From: Sellimonas catena
Lineage (GTDB): Bacteria > Bacillota > Clostridia > Lachnospirales > Lachnospiraceae
Assembly: GCF_045063725.1 (NCBI RefSeq)
Contig: NZ_CP173695.1
Length of the DNA stretch: 64,000 nucleotides
Direction: 5' to 3' (one strand)
A model generated the notes under the pieces. That model did no database searches. It had not been told where the DNA came from and saw nothing but the letters and a program-made list of their open reading frames with translations. Below, piece by piece: positions 53,029 through 61,529 of the stretch. Both the position numbers and the translations under genes were made by a program. The number at the start of each line of letters is the position of its first letter. The first letter of the stretch is position 1.

Positions 53029-53616
53029 ATGTACAACGAAATTGATTTTTCAAAAGTGATTGCCGTCTCTAACCGCCATCTGACACGGCTTCCATATCTG
53101 GATCAGGTAGAACGAATCTGCAGTTTTCAGCCTCGTGCTTTTCTTCTCAGAGAAAAAGATCTTCCGGTCAAAGACTACCTGAATCTTTCCCTGGCTGTAA
53201 AAAAAATCTGTGACCGGCATCAGGTCACGATGATCCCTCACTTCTATCCTGAAGCTGCAGACGCTGCAGACACGGATATCCTTCATTTACCGCTCTGGAA
53301 ACTGAAGGAGCTGAAAGAAAAAGGCGCCGGCCGTCTTACGGGGATGCGGATCGGCGTTTCGATCCATTCTACAGAAGAGGCAGAAGAAGCTGCAGCTCTT
53401 GGAGCATCCTATGCAACGGCAGGACATATTTTTGCTACCGACTGCAAAAAAGGACTTCCACCGCGAGGTCTCGATTTTCTGAAACAGATCTGTGACCGCT
53501 CGCCGATCCCGATATACGCCATCGGCGGGATCCGTCTGGATCCGGAACAAATACAAACTGTGTTGAAGCACGGAGCATCAGGAGTATGTATCATGTCTCA
53601 GATGATGGGCATGTAA
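53029..53616 (+). CDS. thiE: Thiamine phosphate synthase (ThiE/TenI type)
   Basis: 195 residues. IAVSNRHLTRLPYLDQVERI, LREKDLPVKDYL (the pyrophosphate region), ATAGHIFATDCKKGLPPRGLDFL and YAIGGIRLDPEQI match thiamine phosphate synthase. The protein is shorter than typical ThiE and could be a TenI-type aromatase, as both share this fold. The start ATG 53029 follows AAAGGAACAGGAAATAAAATC; 104 bases separate it from thiG. Last gene of the thiamine operon. Confidence 0.85.
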   Translation: MYNEIDFSKVIAVSNRHLTRLPYLDQVERICSFQPRAFLLREKDLPVKDYLNLSLAVKKICDRHQVTMIPHFYPEAADAADTDILHLPLWKLKELKEKGAGRLTGMRIGVSIHSTEEAEEAAALGASYATAGHIFATDCKKGLPPRGLDFLKQICDRSPIPIYAIGGIRLDPEQIQTVLKHGASGVCIMSQMMGM

Positions 53617-53633
53617 AAAAATAGTTAACAAAG

Positions 53634-53670
53634 ATAGGGGCATGTTATCTGCCCCTATGCTTTTCTTTCT
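53634..53670 (+). terminator. Terminator of the thi operon
   Basis: ATAGGGGCA/TGCCCCTAT hairpin (53634-53658) followed by a T-rich run. Confidence 0.8.
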
Positions 53671-54221
53671 TTTTCTGCTTTTTTATTGACTGTATCATAA
53701 GAGATGTTTTATTCCCACCGAAATGAAATGGCAGTTTTCCGCCTACTTCTTTGCATTTGCACCGAAGCGACTGTTTCATTACCCTAAAGATTCCCCACAT
53801 GCCGGATTCCACATCCCATCCAAAACTTCCTGACCGGTACAGATAGTCGCCCGGACAGGAAGCTCCGTCTTTCAGTTCCATATCAAACCGGTTCCCGATG
53901 CTGATTCCTCCCTGAATCGGAATCTCTCTGGATAAGGCATCGTCAGGCTGTTCCCTCCACAAATGTCCGTGAATGGCAAGTGATACATTTCGCGGCTTAT
54001 CCGCCGGCATCATCGTCTGGAAAATGACCCTGTCCCCGGAATATGCTTTCCATACGGGTGTTGCAGGATCGCCGTGAATTTTGCTGCTGAATACTTTCCA
54101 GCACGTATAACAGTCCATTCGGGTCATAATCGCCGTACGAATTGTATACAATTGGAATCTGGATCGCCTCCAGCGTAAAACGGCGGACTTTGTTCTGGCA
54201 AGGGTACTGACACAGCTGCAT
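53645..54221 (-). pseudogene. Multicopper-oxidase-type gene with internal deletion and frameshift
   Basis: From ATG 54221 (AAAGGGGAATAAT upstream) one frame gives VRRFTLEAIQIPIVYNSYGDYDPNGLLYVLE, the start of a large cupredoxin/multicopper oxidase. A second frame supplies the C-terminal cupredoxin (HGDPATPVWKAYSGDRVIF, LAIHGHLW, CPGDYLYRSGSFGWDVESGMWGIFRV). The central copper domains are missing; typical relatives are many hundreds of residues long. A 5' end plus 3' end joined with a frameshift near 54085 fits a deletion. Confidence 0.7.
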
Positions 54222-54224
54222 GGA

Positions 54225-55133
54225 TTATTCCCCTTTCTGCTTCAAAAGCCGGAGATAGTGATTGGCCTCCCGGAGCACATGGTCTGCCAACAGCGGAAGA
54301 ATGATGGAGCGAATCTCGCATCCGGTTATTCCCTTTGTCCCCGCTGCCTTAAAATCACGGTACTTCTTTGTCGTTTCCAGTGTTTTCCTCGTCAGTCCGT
54401 TCATGGCTCTGCAATCCTTCTGCCTTGCCTCCTCCAGAAGTCTCTGATAATCACCGGCAAAGGAATCTGCCGTTTCGATCAGTTCGCCCTCCGTCGGATC
54501 AAGCAGGCCGCGGATAAACAGCGCATGTTCCATCATAATCTGATTCCAGAACCGCTCTGTCTCAGCCATCTGTTCCGACGATTCGCAGGTTCCATCCCCC
54601 AGGGAAGCAATCATCTTCTGATATAATTCCGCCTCCCGGATGATATGCTCGATAAGCAACGGATAGTTGGCCGTGAACAATCTGCAGCAGGTCACTTCCT
54701 GCAATATCTGCTTTTTAAACTCAATCAGCCCGCCAAGCAGGTGCAGAACATGATGATTCAGCTGACGGATCCGCCTGGCCATTCTTTCGTCCTTGCATGC
54801 TTCTCTTCCCGCCTGCAGATTTTCTTCCGCCTGTGTGATCCGGACATCGATCGGAATCTTCGTAAGTCTTCCTGTCTGCTGCTCCGCCATAACCGTGTAT
54901 TCCGTAAACACTTCTCCTGAACAAAGCACATCCTTTCCTACCATGCCGTCCGAAAACCGTACGGTCTGCTACAGTACCTTTTCAAATTCGTCCCGGTACC
55001 AGCTTGCTTTGCTTCTGTATCCCGTTTCCCCGGCCGGGAAGCCCGCCTGAAGAAACAACGCATGTTCCTTCATGATTCTTCCGAAAAATAAATGCGTTTC
55101 CAGTGATGCTCTTACATAGTTTTCCATATTCAT
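54225..55133 (-). pseudogene. DUF2935 protein with in-frame TAG
   Basis: The full frame (302 codons) starts at ATG 55133 (AGGATGTGC upstream): MENYVRASLETHLFFGRIMKEHALFLQAGFPAG, a DUF2935 opening. A TAG at 54969-54971 interrupts it at FEKVL*QTVRFSDGMVGKDVL. The remaining 239-residue part is otherwise perfect, with a repeat of EHALFIRGLLDPTE and HHVLHLLGGL. DUF2935 proteins are helical, with conserved His/Glu of a metal-binding bundle, and often occur near spore or cell-surface genes. A restart at ATG 54944 is possible. Confidence 0.8.
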
Positions 55134-55276
55134 GCACATCCTGATATTTTCCTATTCTTTATAATGTATGACGGGATTGGGAATTGGATATTATAGAGAA
55201 ATGGCGGTACGGCCCTTAATACCGGGCCATACTGCCTGACTACTGTTTATATTCTTGACTGCGTTGCAGACTTCTT

Positions 55277-56026
55277 CTAACACAACGTTCCCTGATACAC
55301 TCCCTTTTCCAGACGCATATAACATTCCTGCAGGTTCGGATTCATCATGATCTCCATTACTTCTTTCATTCCTTTGGCAAGTTCTTTTTCCATAAACTCC
55401 GCCATAGAAATCCAGTATACCGGGCCCTCATCTGAACTTTGCAGTTCCCCGGAAAACTCTTTCGTCTGATACAGAAAAATCATATTGTGTGTGTGCGCTT
55501 TATTCCAGTGATAGATGCCGCAAAGCTCGGGATTTTGGATCACAAGGCCTGTTTCCTCCCGGACTTCCCGGATCACTGCTTCACGAAAAGTTTCTCCCGG
55601 CTCTACATGCCCGCCCGGAAACGTCGTCCCGGTATAGCTGTCATTCATCTTGTCAAGAGCCAGAACATTTCCCTGCTCATCCTGAATCATGCACAGATTC
55701 ATAAAGCAGGCTTTCTCTTTGTACTTTTCTTCACCAACATTCAGATCCCTCCGCACCCGGCTGTTCAGATCCGAACGCTTCTTTTTGTAATGATGCCGCA
55801 CCTCTTCATATGGAATACAGATTTCCGCCTGCTCAATTCTTTCGTAAACCTTCTTCACGACATCATCCAGATGTGCTTCATTCGGAAACACGTAGTTCTT
55901 TTCATAATACGCCTTTGTTTCCTGATACATCCATTCCGCAATCCGGTTCTTTTGCTTCAGCTTCAGATGGGAATATTTCTTATTGGTTTGAAGGAGATGG
56001 CCATCGACAACTTTATGATTTTTCAT
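55277..56026 (-). CDS. NUDIX hydrolase (8-oxo-dGTP-type) with N-terminal helical domain
   Basis: 249 residues. The first 95 residues form a helical, charged domain (IAEWMYQETKAYYEKNYVF ... YEEVRHHYKKKRSDLNSR) of unknown role. The NUDIX part begins MNLCMIQDEQGNVLALDK and has the box GGHVEPGETFREAVIREVREE with all catalytic Glu. Sanitisation of oxidised nucleotides is likely but not proven. ATG 56026 follows GGAGGT. Confidence 0.88.
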   Translation of the reverse strand: MKNHKVVDGHLLQTNKKYSHLKLKQKNRIAEWMYQETKAYYEKNYVFPNEAHLDDVVKKVYERIEQAEICIPYEEVRHHYKKKRSDLNSRVRRDLNVGEEKYKEKACFMNLCMIQDEQGNVLALDKMNDSYTGTTFPGGHVEPGETFREAVIREVREETGLVIQNPELCGIYHWNKAHTHNMIFLYQTKEFSGELQSSDEGPVYWISMAEFMEKELAKGMKEVMEIMMNPNLQECYMRLEKGVYQGTLC

Positions 56027-56087
56027 AAGTACCTCCACACCAAAATCTTATCACTTCTTTCTGTGCCTCGATCTATTCTTCCATAAT

Positions 56088-56405
56088 CTATCTGTTCAGG
56101 ATCAACTTTACTTCCTGCTGTAAGTCTTCACTGAAATCTGCCAGATCATCGAAAGAAATCACTCCAAATCTGACAAGACTGATAATATCATATATGGCTT
56201 TGGATTGTTCCATATTCAGAATTACTCCCGGGTGACGTCTGTCGGTTTTAATCTTCTTCTCAAGCTCCCAAAATTTATCGGACGCATTTTTATCCTCTGC
56301 GCTTAGCAAGCTAATATATTCCTTGATCAGACGGGCCATATAATTCTCCTGCCAGCCAGGTAATTTTTCTCGAAAAAGTTTCCAGTCTCTTTTGGACATT
56401 TCCAT
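56088..56405 (-). CDS. Uncharacterised small Lachnospiraceae protein
   Basis: 105 residues, no membrane segment. The opening KRDWKLFREKLPGWQENYM and SDKFWELEKKIKTDRRHPGV are typical of a helical family common in this lineage; I do not recognise a function. GGAGTAGAA precedes ATG 56405. Lies 84 bases from the parE stop, so not clearly part of that operon. Confidence 0.7.
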   Translation of the reverse strand: MEMSKRDWKLFREKLPGWQENYMARLIKEYISLLSAEDKNASDKFWELEKKIKTDRRHPGVILNMEQSKAIYDIISLVRFGVISFDDLADFSEDLQQEVKLILNR

Positions 56406-56489
56406 TTCTACTCCTTCCTTTAGTACAATGATTGAAGCTCAATAATCTCACTCACTGATGTCATACTCATCTCACACAACTCTATTAGT

Positions 56490-56792
56490 TTATGAATCAA
56501 AGATACTTGTAATGTCCTGATATCGGTTAATTACACGATAAATCTCCACATATTCGCCGCTTACTTTATAGATAATCACATAATCTTCCCATATCGCATA
56601 TTTATAATCTGTCCGAAAGCTGACTCGTTTAGAAAGATTTGTACCTATTCCCGGAAACATCTGGAGATTCTCAAATTTACCATAAATCTCGTTTATAGTC
56701 TTTGCAGCATACTCTTCATTATCTTCTGCAATATAATCCCGGATATCTTTCAAATCCTTTGCAACAATCGGATTAATCCGCAACTTTAACAT
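56490..56792 (-). CDS. ParE/RelE-family toxin
   Basis: 100 residues with a RelE-fold pattern: INPIVAKDLKDIRDYIAEDN, FPGIGTNLSKRV and a late YVIIYKVSGEYVEIYRVINRYQD. The ParE subgroup poisons gyrase, whereas RelE cuts mRNA; the sequence suits the ParE side (no obvious RelE catalytic set). It starts 1 base after the antitoxin stop. Type II toxin-antitoxin. Confidence 0.9.
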   Translation of the reverse strand: MLKLRINPIVAKDLKDIRDYIAEDNEEYAAKTINEIYGKFENLQMFPGIGTNLSKRVSFRTDYKYAIWEDYVIIYKVSGEYVEIYRVINRYQDITSIFDS

Positions 56793-56793
56793 C

Positions 56794-57042
56794 TTACTCC
56801 CCCATATGTGCTTTTAGTTCATCCAGATCAAGCCATCCTTCTCCATCTTTCACTGCTTCTTCCGCTTCCTGCAGCTTCATCCAGAGCTTCTTCTCTGCAT
56901 GATCACGCTCAAAATCTTCAATATCCATGACCACATAGCGCCCCCTGCCATTCTTAGTAAGATATACAGGCTCTCCTTTACGACAATTCTTCAGAACTTC
57001 ATTATAATTTCTCAAATCAGATACCGGCAAAATGTTTGGCAT
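56794..57042 (-). CDS. Phd/YefM-family antitoxin
   Basis: 82 residues. MPNILPVSDLRNYNEVLKNCRKGEPVYLTKNGRGRYVVMDIEDFE is the Phd/YefM DNA-binding N-terminal fold. The C-terminal acidic end (EGWLDLDELKAHMGE) is the toxin-neutralising tail. First gene of the toxin-antitoxin operon with a promoter at 57088-57115. Confidence 0.92.
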   Translation of the reverse strand: MPNILPVSDLRNYNEVLKNCRKGEPVYLTKNGRGRYVVMDIEDFERDHAEKKLWMKLQEAEEAVKDGEGWLDLDELKAHMGE

Positions 57043-57087
57043 ATCGTTCAGCTCCTTCCTTCAATTTCTATTGTTTCTGTTAATTTT

Positions 57088-57115
57088 ATTATACGCAAAA
57101 AGCTGTAAAATTCAA
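57088..57115 (-). promoter_or_regulatory. Promoter of the toxin-antitoxin operon
   Basis: TTGAAT (57110-57115) and TATAAT (57088-57093) on the minus strand, 16-bp spacer. The -35 box lies inside the left arm and loop of the terminator at 57101-57132. Confidence 0.65.
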
Positions 57116-57135
57116 CGTAAAATTTTACAGCTTTT
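57100..57135. terminator. Bidirectional terminator before the antitoxin
   Basis: AGCTGTAAAATT (57101-57112) pairs perfectly with AATTTTACAGCT (57121-57132), with A and T runs outside. It ends the zinc-ribbon gene at 57156 and overlaps the antitoxin promoter. Confidence 0.8.
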
Positions 57136-57155
57136 TCTTCTGTTTGTTCCCGTAA

Positions 57156-57575
57156 TCAGTGATTCTCCAACTGAATCCGCATATCACAGGAATCACAACC
57201 GATCACTGTGTGTGAACTTTCCTGTTCCAGCAGAGTCACATTGCCGCCACAGAAAGGACAGATCCAATTTACTTTCTTTCCCGCTTTCAGGGCTTCCATT
57301 TTTGAGACAAATTCCTCTGTATTCACATTCGCTTTCTTGCATCTTTCAGTCCAGTCACCTCGAATCCGCTTCTGCAGTTTTCCATTTTCATCAAAGATCA
57401 CCTGATCTCCCTCATTGATTTCACGATCATACAAAAGCTGATCCGGCATCTTGACTCTCTTTTCTGCTCCTGCCTCATCCTGCAATGTCACAACAGCCAT
57501 AACAGGCTCATCATCCATCCGCTCTTCACAGCCAAAATCTATATCTTCCTCTATTTTCTGTACTTTGAATATCAT
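57156..57575 (-). CDS. Small protein with C-terminal zinc ribbon
   Basis: 139 residues. The N-terminal 100 residues are beta/alpha (GDQVIFDENGKLQKRIRGDW...). CPFCGG and CDSCDM form a CxxC...CxxC zinc site at about 108-133. No known family was recognised. GGAGGGACCTCA precedes ATG 57575. Function unknown. Confidence 0.72.
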   Translation of the reverse strand: MIFKVQKIEEDIDFGCEERMDDEPVMAVVTLQDEAGAEKRVKMPDQLLYDREINEGDQVIFDENGKLQKRIRGDWTERCKKANVNTEEFVSKMEALKAGKKVNWICPFCGGNVTLLEQESSHTVIGCDSCDMRIQLENH

Positions 57576-57598
57576 TGAGGTCCCTCCAATACTGTCTG

Positions 57599-58150
57599 CT
57601 AATCCGGTTTCATCAAATCATCCGGATAAATATTTCTGGCACGTCCTAAATCAGGAAAAGCATTGATTTTTGATTTTGATGTTTTAAATCTGACCCGATC
57701 CCCTGCCTCCAAAGGCGGAAATTGGTCGATCCTGTAAAAAAGCCAGTCGCTTTTTGCATTCTCCCCATCCGGCGGATCCGCAATATGTCCTTTGATTCCA
57801 TAGCATCGAAACTGCTTCTGGGCTACTTTTCTCACGCAAGAAATCTCTGTTTCATAATACCCTTCTTCGTCTTTCTCGATCTGGTAGTCGCCCTCCACTA
57901 TCTTTTTCGCCTGTTTAACATAATCTTTCGCCTGCTTATGAAACTCTGCTGTCTGATATTCCTCCAGCACACCACATCGATGCAGTTCATCATATATCAC
58001 ACTTAAATCGTCTATATTGATCAATTTGCGCATCTGCATTCCCATAAGCGGAGTTTTATTTAATCGGTCATATGGCACTGTTACCAGAGGAAAGTAATGC
58101 TTGCTCATTGCCCATGCTGCACCCATTTCCACAAGACAGAATGCACTTTG
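57599..58150 (-). pseudogene. TIR-like protein, C-terminal part only
   Basis: The frame begins in CLVEMGAAWAMSKHYFPLVTVPY, a conserved late TIR-domain-like segment, and continues through LMGMQMRKLINIDDLSVIYDELHRCG and a unique C-terminal domain ending FPDLGRARNIYPDDLMKPD. The first half of the TIR domain, with the NAD-binding loop, is absent. It is joined in a different frame to a kinase-like 5' end, so the TIR protein is broken. Many bacterial TIR proteins act in antiphage NAD depletion. Confidence 0.6.
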
Positions 58151-58439
58151 TTTCTGTATCCGTAACAAGCCGCACAACTAATGTAAACATTGGAATTAAT
58201 TCATCTCCCCAATCCACTAGCGAACCGGAAATGACTACATTTTCATTTTCTATAATATCCTCTTTCATCAATGCAAGCCGCTCTTCTCTTTTTCTTTTAG
58301 TGGTATATTGCGGATTGGCAGGTACCCAGAAGTAATCATCTGTATCCATAAATTTATATCCCAATTCTTCACTGATTTTTCTGCCTAATGTACTCGTTCC
58401 AGAGCCTGAAGCTCCATAAATATGTATTACATTTTTCAT
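58150..58439 (-). pseudogene. Small-molecule kinase/AAA, N-terminal part only
   Basis: From ATG 58439 the frame reads KNVIHIYGASGSGTSTLGRKISEELGYKFMDTDDYFW, a P-loop (GASGSGTST) and an adenylate-kinase-like lid start. It then runs to FTLVVRLVTDTE before the fusion junction at about 58150. The C-terminal lid and base-binding part are missing. A deletion probably joined it to the neighbouring TIR-type gene; the read ORF ends 31 codons later in foreign sequence. Confidence 0.65.
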
Positions 58440-58561
58440 ATTTCAATCGCCACCTTATCTAAGCCTGATTTGAAATAAAATGTACTATTTCTTTTCCTGG
58501 TTCAAGTATATATGATACCAGGTCTAACGGATATACCTTTATGCACTTTTCTACAAATTTT

Positions 58562-58602
58562 TAATGCGTTTTAATGCGTGTGAAACGCATTAAAACGCAT
58601 TA
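58562..58602. repeat. Perfect 18-bp inverted repeat with four ATGCGT half-sites
   Basis: TAATGCGTTTTAATGCGT (58562-58579) and its complement (58585-58602) flank GTGAA. Each arm is itself two tandem AATGCGT copies, so four ordered half-sites are present. No T-run follows, so it is unlike a terminator. The rest of 58440-58653 shows nothing else. Confidence 0.8.
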
Positions 58603-58653
58603 GAACTCATTAATTACCTGCCATTTTTCTGTCCGTATGGCCTCCCACATATT

Positions 58654-59292
58654 TTATATATTCCACAAACTTCCATCCGGCATCAGATAGAGATTTCCCT
58701 TTTCTACGCAAAGCTCTTCCCCGGTCTCCATATCTATTGTCACTACATATTCATGATAAACCGGATCTTCCACCCACCGTGAAAGAAACAGCACATTGCC
58801 GTCTCTGCAGATCATGCTTTCGTTGTCTCCGATCGGGAACTTCCTTTTTACCGGCCAGATTGCCTCATATTCGTTATGCGTCTGCCTTCCCAATATCCAC
58901 GGAGTCATCTCCAGCTTCAGATTATAACAGTCCTCCACTTCATCCAGATCCAGGGACTGCAGGATCTCCGGCTTTGCCCCGGGAATATAAGTGTAGATCA
59001 GAATTTTCCTCAAAGAAAAATCTACCGCCAGAATTCCAAAACGATCTTTGTCCCAAACCGGATTTTCATAATAGACATGTTTCTTTTTGGGGAAGGGATG
59101 GTACACTGCCCCGTCAGGATAATGAAAAAAATAAGGGCAATTACCCGGAAATTCTTTCCCTTCTTTCTCCATCATTTCCGCATCAAACAGATCGCATACA
59201 TCTTCCTCAAAGGCAACTCCCAGATACCATTCCTCCGAACCTTCCACACGTTCCACATACATCTCGGGAGTCATGAATTTTTTTATTTTCAT
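58654..59292 (-). CDS. Uncharacterised protein (beta-rich)
   Basis: 212 residues, no membrane span. Starts MKIKKFMTPEMYVERVEGSEEWYLG, then PYFFHYPDGAVYHPFPKKK, and ends VVTIDMETGEELCVEKGN. The pattern of short beta hairpins suggests a beta-propeller-like or barrel unit; I do not recognise the family. AAGGAGAGG precedes ATG 59292. Function unknown. Confidence 0.72.
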   Translation of the reverse strand: MKIKKFMTPEMYVERVEGSEEWYLGVAFEEDVCDLFDAEMMEKEGKEFPGNCPYFFHYPDGAVYHPFPKKKHVYYENPVWDKDRFGILAVDFSLRKILIYTYIPGAKPEILQSLDLDEVEDCYNLKLEMTPWILGRQTHNEYEAIWPVKRKFPIGDNESMICRDGNVLFLSRWVEDPVYHEYVVTIDMETGEELCVEKGNLYLMPDGSLWNI

Positions 59293-59442
59293 AGAATACC
59301 TCTCCTTTCTCATGCCATTATCCTCAAATTTACTTCATACTAGCATGGCACGATTCAGCCCTCAAGGAAGATATCTGTAATTATTTCTTAATGTTTTTAA
59401 AAACTCCATATCCTATACTTTTTCTATTTGTTTTTCATCATC

Positions 59443-60561
59443 CTAATAAAGTTTTCGATAAATCTTCTCCAGATCGTCAGCCCCAAATTTCACATAGCTC
59501 TGGCCCAGTAGACGCTGCTGCGATTTCTCCACACTCTCGGCAAAACTTCGGATTTCTTCTTCTTTCATTCCGTATTCGTGAAGCGGTGTCCTCCGGACCA
59601 GGCCATCTAGCAATTTTTCAATCTCCTTGTAAACCATATCAGGTTCACACGAAAAAATTTCCGCCAGAAATGTATTCAGCTCCAAGATTCCTCCATCTGG
59701 ATCTGTTTCCTGATATGCCTGGAATACCGCCGTCAGGAACTGATAGTTGGCCTCTCCGTGTGTCACATGGTAAGTTCCGCTAAGCGGATAGGACATCGCA
59801 TGCACCGTTCCTGTCCCGGCAATGGCAAAGGAAATGCCTGCAAGATCACTGGCTATCAGAAAGTCTTCAAACAATTCCTCTCTGCTGTCTGGTCCTTTCT
59901 CTTCCAACATACGGAAGCCCTTGAGAAAAATCTGCATAGCCTCTTTTGCAAACATCCGTGTATACAATGTACTTTTCGGCGATACATAGGACTCGATAGC
60001 ATGGATCAGGGCATCAATCGCACTCGTTACAAAAAAGTGCCATGGCAGTTTCCCGAGAAGTTCCGGAATAAGCACCGCCTGATCCGGATACATCTCCTCA
60101 CCGGCCAGTCCCAGCTTTGTCTGAAGAGCTGTCATCTCCGCAATAGATACATTTGACACCTCCGCACCAGCCCCACAGGTCGTCGGCACAGCAACCAAGG
60201 TCCGTATCTTTCTGACCGGCACCTTCCTTTGATAATATTCCGCAGCTTTTGCCTCTCCATCCAGCACCAGGATCTTTGCCATATCAATCACTGCTCCGCC
60301 GCCGATCGCAATAACCCTTTTACAATCCGTTCTTCTGAAATCTTTTAACAGAGCATCCACCATCAGATCTGTAGGTTCGCCCTGTCCGTATTCGCTTTTA
60401 AAATGTACAACAGCACCGCTTGATCGAAGTTCTTGAAAATAAGTCTCAAATACTGACTGACTCGTAAAAACAAAGTCTCCTACTCCAATCTGAAACTCCT
60501 TTATAAATTCACTCGCTTTTTGATATTTGTATACTTCCGTAATTTCCTGAAATAATTTCAT
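59443..60561 (-). CDS. Iron-containing alcohol dehydrogenase (4-hydroxybutyrate dehydrogenase-like)
   Basis: 372 residues, group III alcohol dehydrogenase. NAD loop VIAIGGGAVIDMAKIL, PTTCGAGAEVSN, and iron ligands in DALIHAIESYVS and GTGTVHAMSYPLSGTYHVTHGEAN. The closest subgroup by memory is 4-hydroxybutyrate dehydrogenase, an enzyme of succinate-to-butyrate routes, but butanol-type activity is possible. ATG 60561 follows AAGGAGAGCAGAGG. No neighbouring pathway genes. Confidence 0.88.
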   Translation of the reverse strand: MKLFQEITEVYKYQKASEFIKEFQIGVGDFVFTSQSVFETYFQELRSSGAVVHFKSEYGQGEPTDLMVDALLKDFRRTDCKRVIAIGGGAVIDMAKILVLDGEAKAAEYYQRKVPVRKIRTLVAVPTTCGAGAEVSNVSIAEMTALQTKLGLAGEEMYPDQAVLIPELLGKLPWHFFVTSAIDALIHAIESYVSPKSTLYTRMFAKEAMQIFLKGFRMLEEKGPDSREELFEDFLIASDLAGISFAIAGTGTVHAMSYPLSGTYHVTHGEANYQFLTAVFQAYQETDPDGGILELNTFLAEIFSCEPDMVYKEIEKLLDGLVRRTPLHEYGMKEEEIRSFAESVEKSQQRLLGQSYVKFGADDLEKIYRKLY

Positions 60562-60673
60562 CCTCTGCTCTCCTTCCAAATAGTCCAGTCCGGCAATCCC
60601 TGATTCCCGTTTCATCTGGTCATCTTTTAATCTATTTTTGATATATTCTCATTTTATCACAAAACACGGTCAG

Positions 60674-61528
60674 CTACACAGACAGCTTCTTTAACATACT
60701 CTCCGTCCTTTTCTCTATCAGAAAAATACAATTATTAATATACTGTCTGTACGCCGCTTTCGCTTCATCCTCCTGAAGGTTCAGGCCAAATTGTCTCCCC
60801 GGTAAATAGCAGTTGTTTTTTGTACTGATCTTGTATTGATTGATACGCCGGCATTCTTCTTTTACCAGCTCATAACATCCTTCCCTGCAGTTGGATATGG
60901 ACAGGGAGATGACGTCATAGTTCCCATTCACATAATCATTGAGCAGGAAGAAATCAATAAAGTTTGAAAACCCTTTCCATCCTCTTCCAAATAATTCGAA
61001 CCATTCTTTTTCTTCACAGATCTCCTGCCACAAAGACTGTTTATGGCTGGATACCCCTTCAAACCCACATTCATAGGCATTCTTGATTTCATCCAGACAC
61101 AAATCGATCCTGTCATAGATACCTTTTCCGCCTTTCGTTGTGTTGATGGAAGGAGTCTTTCTCAACCACAGCATATGCCCTCCAAGAAGTCTGGTCCTCT
61201 TCAATCCCTCTCCGATCTCCCTGTCTGTAAATCCATATTCCAGTCTGGCCCAATTCCAGGAAGGTCCGATGTAGTCCGACCCGTACCTGCACTCTTTTCC
61301 ATCCGTAAGTTCCGTCTCCTCTGTTTTTGAAAATATCAACTCATTTTCCGCATAATTTGTTTTCCCGCCAAATACTTTTGCCAGATCTTCATATAATTTA
61401 TGACTCCGGCAATCCGGATCCAGGCTCTTCCTGCCGCAATCCTTATCATAGCAATATTTTTCGGGATCAAATTTTCCTTTATTTTTCGTTTCCAGAACAT
61501 CATCAATATAGCAATAATCTCTGTTCAT
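60674..61528 (-). CDS. Uncharacterised protein next to the WYL regulator
   Basis: 284 residues from ATG 61528, or 292 from ATG 61552 (AGGAG upstream); both ribosome sites are plausible. Cys-rich opening RDYCYIDDVLETKNKGKFDPEKYCYDKDCGRKSL, then GGHMLWLRKTPSINTTKGGKGIYDRIDLCLDEIKNAYE. No family recognised, no membrane span. It overlaps or abuts the WYL gene end, so they are coupled, and may be its target or partner. Confidence 0.75.
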   Translation of the reverse strand: MNRDYCYIDDVLETKNKGKFDPEKYCYDKDCGRKSLDPDCRSHKLYEDLAKVFGGKTNYAENELIFSKTEETELTDGKECRYGSDYIGPSWNWARLEYGFTDREIGEGLKRTRLLGGHMLWLRKTPSINTTKGGKGIYDRIDLCLDEIKNAYECGFEGVSSHKQSLWQEICEEKEWFELFGRGWKGFSNFIDFFLLNDYVNGNYDVISLSISNCREGCYELVKEECRRINQYKISTKNNCYLPGRQFGLNLQEDEAKAAYRQYINNCIFLIEKRTESMLKKLSV

Positions 61529-61529
61529 C

